Source: an uncultured Anaerolineae bacterium
GTDB taxonomy: Bacteria; Chloroflexota; Anaerolineae; Aggregatilineales; Phototrophicaceae
Assembly: GCA_938022205.1 (NCBI GenBank)
Contig: CALIEB010000026.1
Location: 62,001-126,000 of the forward strand
DNA: 64,000 bases
Reading direction: 5' to 3'
In this document: one piece after another, positions 26,615-37,439 of the stretch
Layout: every line of letters begins with the position of its first letter
Numbering within the stretch: the first letter of the stretch is position 1
Notes under the pieces: model-generated
What the model saw: the letters and a program-made list of their open reading frames with translations, nothing else
Told to the model about the DNA's origin: nothing
The model's database searches: none
Translations under genes and position numbers: made by a program

Positions 26615-27628
26615 TTAGCCGTTGAGCCTTTCACCCATGTACATCACAAGGTCGGCGACACGGGTGGAATAACCCCATTCGTTGTCATACCACGTGACGA
26701 CCTTCACCAGCTTGCCCATCACAGAGGTAGATTCTGCATCAATGACGCTAGAGTAGGTGCTGCCGATGAAGTCCGAAGACACTAGCGGTTCATGAGAGAC
26801 GGCAAGAATACCTTTCATGCGCCCACGCGCAGCCTTCTCAAACGCTTTGATGAGCTTGTCGTAGTCAGGCTTGCGCTTGACGACCGCCACAAAATCCACA
26901 AGCGACACAGTAGGGGTAGGCACACGCATGGCAACACCGTCAAACTTGCCTGCAAGGTCGGGAATAACGAGCGCAACGGCTTTGGCGGCACCTGTAGTCG
27001 TAGGGATGATGTTGAGCGCAGCGGCACGCGCACGGCGCAAGTCTTTATGCGGCAAATCAAGCACACGCTGGTCGTTGGTGTAGCTATGAATGGTGGTCAT
27101 GAAGGCTGTTTCGATGCCCCAAAGGTCGTTGACGATTTTCGCCGCAGGTGCGAGGCAGTTGGTCGTACAAGACGCATTGGAGACGATGTGATGATTAGCG
27201 GGGTCATACATATCTTCGTTGACACCCATAACGATGGTGAGGTCTTCCTTGCTGGCGGGTGCAGAGATGATGACCTTCTTTGCGCCTGCTTGCAAGTGCT
27301 TGGCGGCATCGTCACGCTTGGTGAAAATACCCGTGCTTTCGATGACAATGTCCACGCCTAGATTGCCCCAAGGGATATTGGCGGGGTCTTTTTCGCTGAA
27401 GGCGAGAATTTCGCTGCCGTCGACCATTAAGCCTTTCTCTGTCGCGCTGGCTTTGCCTTCGTAACGACCATAGACCGAATCATACATGAACAAGTGCGCC
27501 ATTGTGGGCAAATCACCCAAATCATTGAACGCAACAACTTCAATTTTGCCCTTGTATTTCTTGCGAATGATTTTGACCACCTGACGACCAATGCGACCAA
27601 AACCATTAATACCTACGCGAATTGCCAT
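26615..27628 (-). CDS. gapA: Glyceraldehyde-3-phosphate dehydrogenase
   Basis: A 337-residue GAPDH oxidising glyceraldehyde 3-phosphate to 1,3-bisphosphoglycerate. The Rossmann motif [10 protein letters not shown], the catalytic Cys in [12 protein letters not shown] and WYDNEWGYS at the C-terminus are standard. The start is ATG 27628 with AGAGGTG six bases upstream, not the track's 27643. It follows yvcK by 53 nt on the same strand and is followed by pgk and tpiA. Confidence 0.98.
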   Translation of the reverse strand: MAIRVGINGFGRIGRQVVKIIRKKYKGKIEVVAFNDLGDLPTMAHLFMYDSVYGRYEGKASATEKGLMVDGSEILAFSEKDPANIPWGNLGVDIVIESTGIFTKRDDAAKHLQAGAKKVIISAPASKEDLTIVMGVNEDMYDPANHHIVSNASCTTNCLAPAAKIVNDLWGIETAFMTTIHSYTNDQRVLDLPHKDLRRARAAALNIIPTTTGAAKAVALVIPDLAGKFDGVAMRVPTPTVSLVDFVAVVKRKPDYDKLIKAFEKAARGRMKGILAVSHEPLVSSDFIGSTYSSVIDAESTSVMGKLVKVVTWYDNEWGYSTRVADLVMYMGERLNG

Positions 27629-27681
27629 GATAACACCTCTCATGATTGTAAGGTCATAGATATGTTCTCATTGTACACGGT

Positions 27682-28932
27682 CTATGGGGCGTGTGTACGA
27701 TAAGAACTCACTTCTAGTATAGCACGTGCTAGCTTTTTAGGGTCATGTCGCCATGGACGTTCGTCATCAGTTAAGTCTGCATAACGTAACTCGTAGCGTT
27801 GTAAAATCTCGTGAGATGCGGGTGCAGGCATCACGTAGCGCGTATTGGCACCAGCGTTGGCGGATGGATAGACATTGTTCGCAATAACCACTTGAAACAC
27901 GCCGCGTCCGATGTGTTTCTCAAGTGCCATAACGTGCTCGGCAACGGTGTAACCATCCGTTTCTACGGGCTGAGTGGCGACATTGCACACGTAAATTTTA
28001 AGCGCAGGCGTGGCACGCAGTGCGTTGGCGATGTCCGTCACCATGAGATTAGGCAAAATGCTCGTGTAAAGACTGCCCGGTCCTATCACGACAACATCAG
28101 CGTCGAGAATAGCTTTTACGCTTGGTGGATAGGCAGTGACCGCTTCCGGCACCAGCGCAATCATGTCGATAGAGCCGTCTAGTTCGCCGATTTGCGACTC
28201 ACCAAGCACGCGCACAACGCGGTCTGTGCCACGCAAACGCACGCTTGCAGCAAGTCGAACGTCGTCGAGCGTGGCAGGCAACACGCGCCCCTTGATGTTA
28301 AGAATGCGAGCAATCTCAATGAGGGCTTCGGCGAGACTGTTGCCTCTTGATTGTCGTTGGGCAACGACCTCCGCTAGCGTTGCAATGAACAAGTTACCAA
28401 AGGCGTGCCCTTTAAGGTCTCCTACGTCGAAGCGATATTGGAACAGCTGCGCCATGAGGCTGTCATCATCAGCCAGCGCAACGATGTTGTTGCGCAAGTC
28501 ACCAGGCGGTGCAACGCCTAAGTCGCGGCGCAGTCTGCCTGAGCTGCCGCCATCGTCCGCAACGGTAACAATCGCTGTGATGTTCCCCGTGTAGGCTTTC
28601 ATGCCGCGCAACGTGACGGGAAGCCCGGTGCCACCGCCAATGGCTACGAGCTTCATGCCACGACTGCGCTTTTGGTGGTCAAGCACAAGGTCTACAACAT
28701 CGCCTTGTTGCGTGCGACGATAGGGTGCGAGCAGAGCGTTGACAAAGCGCACAAGCGAAATTATCAACAGCACACACCCTATCGCTAGTAGGGCAAGATG
28801 CTCGTGTGGCGCAAGCGGAAACGCGCGTGCGATAAACGGTGCAAGCCCAAACGCAATCAGCACAATGCCTACACTGCCGAGCAACAGCCAGCGTTTGATA
28901 CCAATCCCTATAGCGAACCATTTAATCCACAT
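27682..28932 (-). CDS. Membrane-anchored YvcK/CofD-like gluconeogenesis factor
   Basis: A 416-residue protein with two N-terminal TM helices (residues about 5-70) and a YvcK/CofD-fold domain from about 95. MKLVAIGGGTGLPVTLRGMK, VTVADDGGSSGRLRRDLGV, PPGDLRNNIVALAD and GPGSLYTSILPNL are the nucleotide-sugar-binding hallmarks. YvcK is required for growth on gluconeogenic carbon sources in Bacillus subtilis and binds UDP-sugars in related work; the transmembrane anchor is not typical of the Bacillus protein. It starts at ATG 28932 after AGGAAA, overlapping the DUF1461 gene by 11 nt. Placement directly upstream of gapA-pgk-tpiA fits a role in carbon flow. Confidence 0.88.
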   Translation of the reverse strand: MWIKWFAIGIGIKRWLLLGSVGIVLIAFGLAPFIARAFPLAPHEHLALLAIGCVLLIISLVRFVNALLAPYRRTQQGDVVDLVLDHQKRSRGMKLVAIGGGTGLPVTLRGMKAYTGNITAIVTVADDGGSSGRLRRDLGVAPPGDLRNNIVALADDDSLMAQLFQYRFDVGDLKGHAFGNLFIATLAEVVAQRQSRGNSLAEALIEIARILNIKGRVLPATLDDVRLAASVRLRGTDRVVRVLGESQIGELDGSIDMIALVPEAVTAYPPSVKAILDADVVVIGPGSLYTSILPNLMVTDIANALRATPALKIYVCNVATQPVETDGYTVAEHVMALEKHIGRGVFQVVIANNVYPSANAGANTRYVMPAPASHEILQRYELRYADLTDDERPWRHDPKKLARAILEVSSYRTHAP

Positions 28933-29686
28933 GGCGTTTTTCCTGCTTGAAGAAGTGAAACGCAAAACGAAGGCTGTCTAGACCTGTTTTGAGAACAGAG
29001 GACTTGCTTGCATGTAGGCTGATGAACAACAACGTCAACGACGCAAACACAAGAAAGCCACCAAAAGCGAGCGCACTATCAAACCAGAAACGCTCGGGAT
29101 ACAGACGAATAAGCGTGTCCGAATAGAAAAAACGCCACGTGCCATCCTCGAAAAACAGCGCGTGAAACGTGTCAAAAAAGGTATCCCACGCGACTAATGC
29201 CACAAAAAGCACCGTAAATACAGCTATGATGCTGCCAAGTGCGGCGGCGACTAGCGCATGCCACAAGCGTCTTTGCGCGCGCATGGCAATTAGTGCTAGC
29301 ACGCTAAGTCCTAACAGTCCTAACGTAAGGCTGCCAATGTTGCGAATGGCTTGCGCAAGCTGCTGAACGTCAACAAGATGCTGAAGCTCGCGCGGCGTGT
29401 AAAGTGGACACACGTCGCTCTGCGGAGGAAAGCAATGCGCGCCATCTAGTGTTTGTGCGGCAAGCTGGGCTACGGGCTGGTTTTCTCGAATGAACGCAAG
29501 AGCTAATGTACCGTAGCGCAAGCGGTCGTCTACAGAAAATCCATAAGGGTCAGACGGGAAATCTGCGCGCGTGTACGTAAAAGAGAGCCAAGACGGCGAA
29601 AGCAGCAACCCAAGTCCAAGATGGACAAGCGCAACAGGAACACAGCATGCCACGCAGAACTGCGAGGCGCGCATCAGCCATATCAC
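28922..29686 (-). CDS. DUF1461/TIGR01906-family integral membrane protein
   Basis: A 254-residue membrane protein with about four to five TM helices. The extracytoplasmic loop beginning SFTYTRADFPSDPYGFSVDDRL and the motif AWDTFFDTFHALFFEDGTWRF match my recollection of the TIGR01906/DUF1461 family of bacterial membrane proteins of unknown function. It overlaps the upstream spermidine-synthase-like gene by 4 nt and yvcK by 11 nt, so it is embedded in the operon. No function is known. Confidence 0.75.
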   Translation of the reverse strand: MIWLMRASQFCVACCVPVALVHLGLGLLLSPSWLSFTYTRADFPSDPYGFSVDDRLRYGTLALAFIRENQPVAQLAAQTLDGAHCFPPQSDVCPLYTPRELQHLVDVQQLAQAIRNIGSLTLGLLGLSVLALIAMRAQRRLWHALVAAALGSIIAVFTVLFVALVAWDTFFDTFHALFFEDGTWRFFYSDTLIRLYPERFWFDSALAFGGFLVFASLTLLFISLHASKSSVLKTGLDSLRFAFHFFKQEKRHVD

Positions 29687-31251
29687 CGCAAAATCTCCGT
29701 GCCTCCACTAAACAGAAAGTTCATAACAATAGAGTCCACGAGCAACTCAACAGGAGCGTGATCGTCTGTGAACAACAAATCGCTGCGCACCGTTGGCACA
29801 AGCGTTTCCTGTGCGAGGCGCAACACGTTCGCTAGCAGCGGTGCAGTGTCGTGCAACGCAGCTTGATGCCGTGCGAGTGCTGTCGCGTCGGTCTTGGTTT
29901 GCGTTGCCACCAAAATGGTGTTAAACGAGTTTGGCACGTCCATCGTGTGGACGCTCGCAAAGACAGTTAGCAACGTATTGGTCAACGCTTCAACAAGGCG
30001 GCGGTCGGTGTGCGTACGTCCGACGTTGACCACGACCACACCCTCGTCGGTAAGTTTATCGCGCAACGCTTGAAAAAACTCGCGTGTGGTCAAGTGCCAA
30101 GGAATATAGGGCGGGCGATAAGCGTCTACACCAATGACGGTGTAGCGATAAGGCAGCGTTCGCAGCATGTAACGCCCATCACCAGCAATAGCGTTAAGCG
30201 AAGGCAAGGTGTTGGCGTTCATGCCAAAAAACTGCTTCGCAACGCGGATAATCTCAGGGTCTATTTCGATGCCGTCCATTGGTACGTCGCCGTAGACAGC
30301 GTGGTACTGGTGCGCAATAGTGCCTGCGGCTAGTCCAACGATGAGCAGTCGCTCCATACGCTCGGGTGCAAAAGTCGTGTGGAAGTACGGCGCGACAAGA
30401 AAGTAATCCCAAGTGCGATTAAAGACAATTTGTTCGGGATGCCACTGGCTGTGAATGCCTTGTCCCTCGTTTAAGTAAAGATAGCGCGTGCCGTCAGGAG
30501 CTTCTTGCACTTGGATGTAGTTATACGCGCTGTCACGCGCATATAGCAGCGTGTTTTGTCCATATGGGTCACGCAGCAGCCCTGTTGGTGCAGCTGCCCA
30601 AAGCACTAGGATGCTCAAAGGCATCCACACATAGCGCAACGCGAGCTTGCGATTTTCCTGCCAAAGCACAAAAAAACTTGGCGCGAAGAGCAAGCCCCCG
30701 AAGAAAATGAACGTCGCCGTCGTGCCGAGCGTTGGCACGAGCAGTAGCACAGGTAGAAACGTGCCGACAAGGCTACCGACTGTGCTAATTGCGTAGATAC
30801 GTCCTGCAACGCTGCCCGCGCTGCTAATTTCTTGCACAGATAGCCGTATGGCAAATGGCGATACCATGCCCAGCAGCGTAATTGGTAGCGCAAAAAGCAC
30901 CAAAATTGCCACGAACGACCCTAAAGCTAGCGCGGCTTCAAATTGGGCAAAGGCATTGGCGGCAGTGCGAATAATAGGATGCCCGACAAGAGGAATAAGC
31001 GCGCTTAAGAAAGCTGCCCAAAGAATGATTTGCAAGAAAAGCGTAAGACGTGGCGCGTGGTCTGCCCAACGTCCACCCCAATAATTGCCAACAGTAAGAT
31101 AGAGCAGGATAAGCCCGATGACATTTGCCCACACGATGTTACTCGTGCCGAACACGTTGCCAAGCAAACGCGAGGCCGTTAGCTCAACACCTAACGTCGC
31201 CATGCCTGCGACAAAAACAAGACTACACATCTTAAAACGCAGCCAACTCAT
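29683..31251 (-). CDS. Spermidine synthase-like protein fused to membrane domain
   Basis: A 522-residue fusion: about seven TM helices (to residue ~215) followed by a cytoplasmic aminopropyltransferase-like Rossmann domain. LLIVGLAAGTIAHQYHAVYG is the SAM/dcSAM-binding loop, MDGIEIDPEIIRVA carries the acidic ribose-binding residue, and GVDAYRPPYIPWHLTTREFF corresponds to the catalytic-region D-x-Y/F motif, though it is not the canonical DSSDP. Such fusions are widespread, and few have been shown to make polyamines. Overlaps of 4 nt on both sides place it in the MoxR-DUF58-...-yvcK operon. Confidence 0.82.
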   Translation of the reverse strand: MSWLRFKMCSLVFVAGMATLGVELTASRLLGNVFGTSNIVWANVIGLILLYLTVGNYWGGRWADHAPRLTLFLQIILWAAFLSALIPLVGHPIIRTAANAFAQFEAALALGSFVAILVLFALPITLLGMVSPFAIRLSVQEISSAGSVAGRIYAISTVGSLVGTFLPVLLLVPTLGTTATFIFFGGLLFAPSFFVLWQENRKLALRYVWMPLSILVLWAAAPTGLLRDPYGQNTLLYARDSAYNYIQVQEAPDGTRYLYLNEGQGIHSQWHPEQIVFNRTWDYFLVAPYFHTTFAPERMERLLIVGLAAGTIAHQYHAVYGDVPMDGIEIDPEIIRVAKQFFGMNANTLPSLNAIAGDGRYMLRTLPYRYTVIGVDAYRPPYIPWHLTTREFFQALRDKLTDEGVVVVNVGRTHTDRRLVEALTNTLLTVFASVHTMDVPNSFNTILVATQTKTDATALARHQAALHDTAPLLANVLRLAQETLVPTVRSDLLFTDDHAPVELLVDSIVMNFLFSGGTEILR

Positions 31252-32504
31252 ATGCTGTAACGCCTCGCCAGTGCTTGGGCAATGTCATCTCGATAGTTAA
31301 CCGTGAGAGCAGGAATGCGCAGAGCAGCCAGTCGTTGCGCCATGTTGAACTTAGGCGAAGGTCGCCCAAAAGATGCCGCATTAACGTGTACGACCATAGG
31401 CTTAACGCTGCGTTGCTGAAGCAGCTGTAGAGCATCGAGCCATTGAGGTTGGTCAGAGGCTGTCACAATCACCAGCGTTGTGCCGCGCGAAAAACGAAAC
31501 ATCTCGCTTGTGATGAGCTGCTCAAGTGTGATGTTGCTGCTGCTGCGAGCAACCGCTAGCGTTTCTAGGGTTTGTGTGAGCTGATGGTAGCTACGTTCAG
31601 GCAAATGTAACACGCGCTGCCCTGTATGTGTGATGAAGCCAAATGAGCGATTGGTCTCGTAAAAGTAATTCGCTAATGAAGCGGCAATGACCACGCTGTA
31701 TTCCTCTGTGGAGGCTGGAATGGCATCGCTGAGTGTGTTTACCGCGCCGTGTCCGTCGATGCGAGAAACGGATGCTGCCTCATAAAGCGAAGCCATTGAC
31801 AGGTCAAGCATCAGCCAAATATCCACGAGCGGGTCAAGCTCAAACTCTTTGACGGTGAGTTTGTCGCGTCTCGCGGTGGTACGCCAGTGAATACGGTTAA
31901 TGCTATCGCCAGAAACGTAATCGCGCACGCTCGTAGCGTTGGTCGTGACGTTTTGCGTGATATGTCGCTGCGCGTCACCGCCCGAAAGCACGCCTTGCGG
32001 CATGATGAACTGGGTTAGCGGCACCACTTTAGGATAAACGATGAGCAATTCTGTGGCGTTCAGCACCCGCCGCACCTGAAATAAGCCGAAAGGGTCGTTT
32101 GTAATGAACTCAATGTGACCGAGCCGAAACTCACCCCGTGAAAAACACGGGGTTGTAATTTGCCAGTGCTTAGCTTGGCGTGGCGCGATAAAAGGCTCAA
32201 TATGCGTGAACTTATGAGCGGGTAAGGTGGAGTAATCCCAGATTTCTAGCCAAGCCTTTGGGAAAATCGCTGTATTGCGCACGGTGAAATATTCAGTAAA
32301 CGTTTTACCGACTTGCGCACGCTTTGTCGGCGTGTTGCGCGCTAGCACAAGCCCTTGCAGCATAAGCCAAAGCCAAAACAACGCCACAAAGAACACCACT
32401 GCCAGCACAAGAGCAACATCAAAGAATATCGCACGACCGCTGCCGAGCCCTGCCAACAGGCAAATGATGAGTGTGACGTAGAAAACGCTGCGCCGCCCAG
32501 CCAT
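31248..32504 (-). CDS. DUF58 domain membrane protein (second copy)
   Basis: A 418-residue DUF58 protein with two N-terminal TM helices (VTLIICLLAGLGSG; VALVLAVVFFVALFWLWL). An Ig-like domain follows (RAQVGKTFTEYFTVRN), then the DUF58 core VRDYVSGDSINRIHWRTTAR (near residue 195) and a VWA-like segment (DIWLMLDLSMAS). Unlike the shorter copy at 15.4-16.3 kb it is membrane-anchored. It begins 2 nt after the second MoxR gene. Confidence 0.9.
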   Translation of the reverse strand: MAGRRSVFYVTLIICLLAGLGSGRAIFFDVALVLAVVFFVALFWLWLMLQGLVLARNTPTKRAQVGKTFTEYFTVRNTAIFPKAWLEIWDYSTLPAHKFTHIEPFIAPRQAKHWQITTPCFSRGEFRLGHIEFITNDPFGLFQVRRVLNATELLIVYPKVVPLTQFIMPQGVLSGGDAQRHITQNVTTNATSVRDYVSGDSINRIHWRTTARRDKLTVKEFELDPLVDIWLMLDLSMASLYEAASVSRIDGHGAVNTLSDAIPASTEEYSVVIAASLANYFYETNRSFGFITHTGQRVLHLPERSYHQLTQTLETLAVARSSSNITLEQLITSEMFRFSRGTTLVIVTASDQPQWLDALQLLQQRSVKPMVVHVNAASFGRPSPKFNMAQRLAALRIPALTVNYRDDIAQALARRYSI

Positions 32505-32506
32505 AG

Positions 32507-33493
32507 TTAGCGAACAGATGCGCCCGGCACGAGCGTGGTGTTGAGGATTTCGTTGATGATGAAGCGCGCGCTCACGTCTTTCATACGCGCCGCGTGCCCA
32601 ACGATGATGCGGTGCGCGAGAGTAACCTCTGCGAGAGCTTTCACGTCATCAGGGATAACGTAGTCGCGTCCTGCCATCGCAGCGCGTGCTTGGGCAGCGC
32701 GAAAAAGCGCGAGCGACCCGCGTGGACTGCTGCCTAAGTAAATGTCCGGGTGCGTGCGTGTGGCGTTGACCAAGCTGATGATGTACTGCTTGACCTCTTC
32801 AGCGATATACGTTTGTGTCACAGCAGCTTGCGCGGCTAGCAGCTCTTGGGTGCTAACGACTTGCTGGATGTTGTGAATAGGATGCTGATATTGCTGCGCC
32901 GAGAGAATCGTCAGCTCTTCATGGGGTGTGGGATAACCCATCTGGATGCGCAAGAAGAAACGGTCAAGCTGTGCTTCTGGCAAGGGGAATGTGCCTTCAT
33001 ATTCAATAGGGTTTTGTGTGGCAATGATCATGAACGGCGTTTGTGTGGGATAGGTCACCCCGTCGATAGTCACTTGTCGCTCTTCCATTGCTTCTAAGAG
33101 CGCGGACTGTGTTTTGGGCGTAGCGCGGTTAATCTCGTCTGCTAGCACTAAATTGGCAAAAATAGGTCCCGGTCGAAACTCAAATTGGCGTGTTTGCGGG
33201 TTAAAAACCGAAACACCCGTTACATCCGAAGGCAGCATATCCGGCGTGAACTGAATGCGGTTAAAAACGCCGCCAATAGCCTTAGCAAGCGCGCGCGCCA
33301 TCATCGTCTTGCCAACACCCGGAATGTCTTCAAAGAGCAAATGCCCTTTACACAGTAAGCCTAAAATGGCTAGGCGCACCTCGTTGCGTTTGCCGATAAT
33401 CACTTGCCCAACGGTTTGGGCGATGCGTTCAGACACCTCTTGAACGCTTACATGGGCAAGGTTCGGTTGAGTTTGCTGTTGATAATCGGACAT
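32507..33493 (-). CDS. MoxR-family AAA+ ATPase (second copy)
   Basis: A 328-residue MoxR ATPase, paralogue of the one at 16.3-17.3 kb. Walker [12 protein letters not shown], Walker [21 protein letters not shown], sensor region [19 protein letters not shown]. It heads a long same-strand array running through DUF58, a spermidine-synthase-like gene, DUF1461, yvcK and glycolytic genes. It lacks the VWA/Bat partners of the first copy. Confidence 0.94.
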   Translation of the reverse strand: MSDYQQQTQPNLAHVSVQEVSERIAQTVGQVIIGKRNEVRLAILGLLCKGHLLFEDIPGVGKTMMARALAKAIGGVFNRIQFTPDMLPSDVTGVSVFNPQTRQFEFRPGPIFANLVLADEINRATPKTQSALLEAMEERQVTIDGVTYPTQTPFMIIATQNPIEYEGTFPLPEAQLDRFFLRIQMGYPTPHEELTILSAQQYQHPIHNIQQVVSTQELLAAQAAVTQTYIAEEVKQYIISLVNATRTHPDIYLGSSPRGSLALFRAAQARAAMAGRDYVIPDDVKALAEVTLAHRIIVGHAARMKDVSARFIINEILNTTLVPGASVR

Positions 33494-33682
33494 GAGCTGG
33501 TTATCCTAAGTTAACTGATGCGCGTTGATAATAAACAAGAATGCGCAAAAACAAGAGGGGCGATTTGAGCATAGCTGTGGCACACGCGCGCAAGCTGTAG
33601 GAAAATTGCTTGAGAAAACGCTTCGTTAGATGCTTGCCGTTTGTCAGTTCGCGGGTATAATACACGATGACATGTTTTCATC

Positions 33683-33709
33683 TTGTTGTTATCAAATTTG
33701 TGCTATGAT
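33683..33709 (+). promoter_or_regulatory. Putative promoter for the roadblock gene
   Basis: TTGTTG and an extended -10 (TGcTATGAT) are separated by 15 nt, about 70 nt upstream of the ATG at 33781. The short spacer is compensated by the TGn element. The rest of the 287-nt gap 33494-33780, shared with the divergent MoxR gene, shows nothing else I can name. Confidence 0.45.
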
Positions 33710-33780
33710 AAAAGCGGGATTGGTGGTCTACTTCACTTCAGCGTCCAGTGCTGAAGCGTTGCTTCAAGAAGGAGTGTGCT

Positions 33781-34152
33781 ATGGCGAAATCGCGGACAGA
33801 CCTCATGGTAGAACGCCTGCGTGAGTTACAAGGAACAACGCCCGATGTTGAAGCCTCTGCGGTGGTGAGCGTCGATGGGCTAATTATCGCGTCGTCGCTG
33901 CCTGTCGGGGTGGAAGAAGACCGTGTGTCGGCAATGTCCGCAGCGATGCTCTCGTTAGGCGAGCGTATTTCTGGCGAGCTGGGGCGTGGTCTGCTCGACC
34001 AAGTGTACATTAAGGGCGTGAATGGCTACGTCATCTTGATGTCCGTTGGTGAGGCGGCAGTGCTGACAACGTTGGTGCGCCAAAATGCTCGTTTGGGGCT
34101 TATTTTCCTTGATATGCGCCGTTCTGCGGATGCCCTTGAAAAATTAGTCTAA
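33781..34152 (+). CDS. Roadblock/LC7-domain protein
   Basis: A 123-residue single-domain roadblock/LC7 protein (MglB-like fold). The segment EASAVVSVDGLIIASSLPVG and the final GLIFLDMRRSADALEKLV are typical. Such proteins dimerise and often act as regulators of small Ras-like GTPases (MglA), but no such GTPase is encoded nearby. ATG 33781 follows AAGGAG; the track's 33748 start is less likely. A terminator follows before pyrG. Confidence 0.87.
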   Translation: MAKSRTDLMVERLRELQGTTPDVEASAVVSVDGLIIASSLPVGVEEDRVSAMSAAMLSLGERISGELGRGLLDQVYIKGVNGYVILMSVGEAAVLTTLVRQNARLGLIFLDMRRSADALEKLV

Positions 34153-34192
34153 CCACATCGGCATTTGTACAGTTGAATGAAGCAGTATCGCA

Positions 34193-34232
34193 AGCGGGAT
34201 TCGTGAAGTCTCCCGCTATCGTTTTGTTTTTA
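34193..34232 (+). terminator. Rho-independent terminator after roadblock gene
   Basis: AGCGGGA and TCCCGCT pair around an 11-nt loop, followed by ATCGTTTTGTTTTT. It lies in the gap before pyrG. Confidence 0.6.
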
Positions 34233-34233
34233 G

Positions 34234-35883
<1,650 letters not shown>

Positions 35884-35911
35884 AGAATGTATGTTGAAGG
35901 GTTCTTGAATC

Positions 35912-36946
35912 ATGTCGCTAGAAACATTTGTTCGCGCGCTGCCTAAAGTAGATTTGCACGTTCACCTTGAGGGTGCGCTGCAAAAAGAAACGCTGCTGCT
36001 TATTGCAGAACAGAACGACATCATGTCAACGATGAAAGCGCGCGAATATCGGGAGCAATTGACTTATATCGACCGACCTGACCCCAAAAAGTTCGATGAT
36101 ATTGCGCGGATGCACGCGAATTGGGTGCGTTATCCTGAAGACCTCACGCGCATTGTTTACGACTTGGGCGTTGCATTACACAAGCAATCTGTACGCTACG
36201 CGGAAGTGTTTGTGAGCGCAGCAATTTACACTGATAACGGCATTGCGTTTGACGCGATGCTGGAGGGGCTAAATGATGGGCGTGACCGCGTGCTGCGTGC
36301 TTGGCAAGTTACCATGAATTGGGTGCTGACGATTCCGCGTGATCGTCCGCGCAAGGCTGACGATATTGTGAGATGGGTGACAAGCGCAACCGCTCGCAAA
36401 GGGCATGTTATTGGGCTTGGACTCAGCGGGCGCGAGGACATCCAAACCGCAGACCAATTCACCAAAGCGTTCATGACGGCGCAAAAGAAAGATATTCCTA
36501 CCGTTGCGCCAGCGCATAGTCATCCCAACGCCGAAAGTGTGGTGCAGGTTGTCGATGAGCTTAGCCCAAAACGTGTGACAGACAGCATAGGGTTAGCGGA
36601 TGACGCGGAGGGATTGCAAGTCTTGGCGGAGCAAAATATACCGCTTGTCGTCACCCCCACACGCGATTTGCGGCTTGGACGTGTCTCAAGCTACGCGAAT
36701 TACCCGCTGCCGCGCTTGTTAGAGGTTTTGACCGTATGTTTAGCGTCGGGCATGCCAAGCCTGTATCACACGACGCTCAATGACGAGTATTTGCACATGG
36801 CACAAGCTCATGAACTAACGAAGGAACAGCTCAAGCAGCTTGCCTTAAATGGCGTGCGAGCTAGTTTCTTGCCAGCAGCAGAGAAAACAGCAATGCTAGC
36901 GGCGTTTGAACAAGAAATCGACGCGCTTGCTGAGGCAACAATTTAG
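35912..36946 (+). CDS. Adenosine-deaminase-superfamily protein lacking several catalytic residues
   Basis: A 344-residue homologue of adenosine deaminase. The first metal motif is intact (KVDLHVHLEGAL, near residue 16-18), and overall length and the GLGLSGRE segment (DLAGDE in canonical ADA) align well. Further on, by eye, the catalytic HAGE is replaced (TVAPAHSHPN), RIGHG becomes RVTDSIG, and the Asp of the TDDP motif, a zinc ligand, is absent (YHTTLNDEY). So a catalytic Glu, a His and a zinc-binding Asp appear missing. Ordinary adenosine deamination is doubtful; it may bind a nucleoside or have another role. It follows pyrG by 28 nt and ends at a strong terminator. Confidence 0.75.
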   Translation: MSLETFVRALPKVDLHVHLEGALQKETLLLIAEQNDIMSTMKAREYREQLTYIDRPDPKKFDDIARMHANWVRYPEDLTRIVYDLGVALHKQSVRYAEVFVSAAIYTDNGIAFDAMLEGLNDGRDRVLRAWQVTMNWVLTIPRDRPRKADDIVRWVTSATARKGHVIGLGLSGREDIQTADQFTKAFMTAQKKDIPTVAPAHSHPNAESVVQVVDELSPKRVTDSIGLADDAEGLQVLAEQNIPLVVTPTRDLRLGRVSSYANYPLPRLLEVLTVCLASGMPSLYHTTLNDEYLHMAQAHELTKEQLKQLALNGVRASFLPAAEKTAMLAAFEQEIDALAEATI

Positions 36947-36952
36947 CCACAC

Positions 36953-36984
36953 AAAAACCGCCCCTTGTGAGAGGCGGTTTTTTT
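36953..36984. terminator. Bidirectional rho-independent terminator
   Basis: AAAAACCGCC and GGCGGTTTTT form a perfect 10-bp stem with a short loop, T-rich on both strands, between the convergent ADA-like gene and the SCP2 gene. Confidence 0.87.
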
Positions 36985-37004
36985 CTTCTTGGCGTTAGTA
37001 AAAA

Positions 37005-37331
37005 TTAAAGACCAAAGATTTGGGTCATCTTCATGCCAATGCCCACATCAGAGACTTTGAGCTTGCCCATCATAACGGCTTGCATGGGGTTCATTTGCCC
37101 GTTGACGATAGCAAGAAAATCATCTGCGCTGGCTTTAACCGTCATGTTGGTGCTGTCGTTTGCACCTTCACCCGTTGTGCATTGCCCGTCGGCAATCTTA
37201 ATCCAATATGTGCCGCCATTATCCCCACTCAGCTCAAACTGGATAACGGTGTTGAGGTCACCGGCTTTTTCCGCGCTAAAACGTTCCAGCATGCGAGGGA
37301 AAATTTGGCTAATTTCTTCTTTTGTTGCCAT
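37005..37331 (-). CDS. SCP2 sterol-carrier-domain protein
   Basis: A 108-residue single SCP2-domain protein. IQFELSGDNGGTYWIKIADG and DFLAIVNGQMNPMQAVMMGKLKVSDVGIGMKM are typical; SCP2 domains bind fatty acids, acyl-CoA or other lipids in a hydrophobic cavity. ATG 37331 follows AAGGAG. It stands alone, convergent with the ADA-like gene and divergent from the beta-propeller gene, so no pathway is suggested. Confidence 0.9.
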   Translation of the reverse strand: MATKEEISQIFPRMLERFSAEKAGDLNTVIQFELSGDNGGTYWIKIADGQCTTGEGANDSTNMTVKASADDFLAIVNGQMNPMQAVMMGKLKVSDVGIGMKMTQIFGL

Positions 37332-37439
37332 GATGGTTGCTCCTTGAAATCTTTAGATTTGCTAAGACTTAGCCGTAAATCATCATAACCTAGAGTACAC
37401 TATCTCATAGCATCATGCCATAGTTTTTCAGGATGTATT

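Noticed and set aside
26792-27361. 189-aa + strand ORF antisense to gapA
   Set aside because: Shadow of the highly conserved gapA; no RBS or recognisable features.
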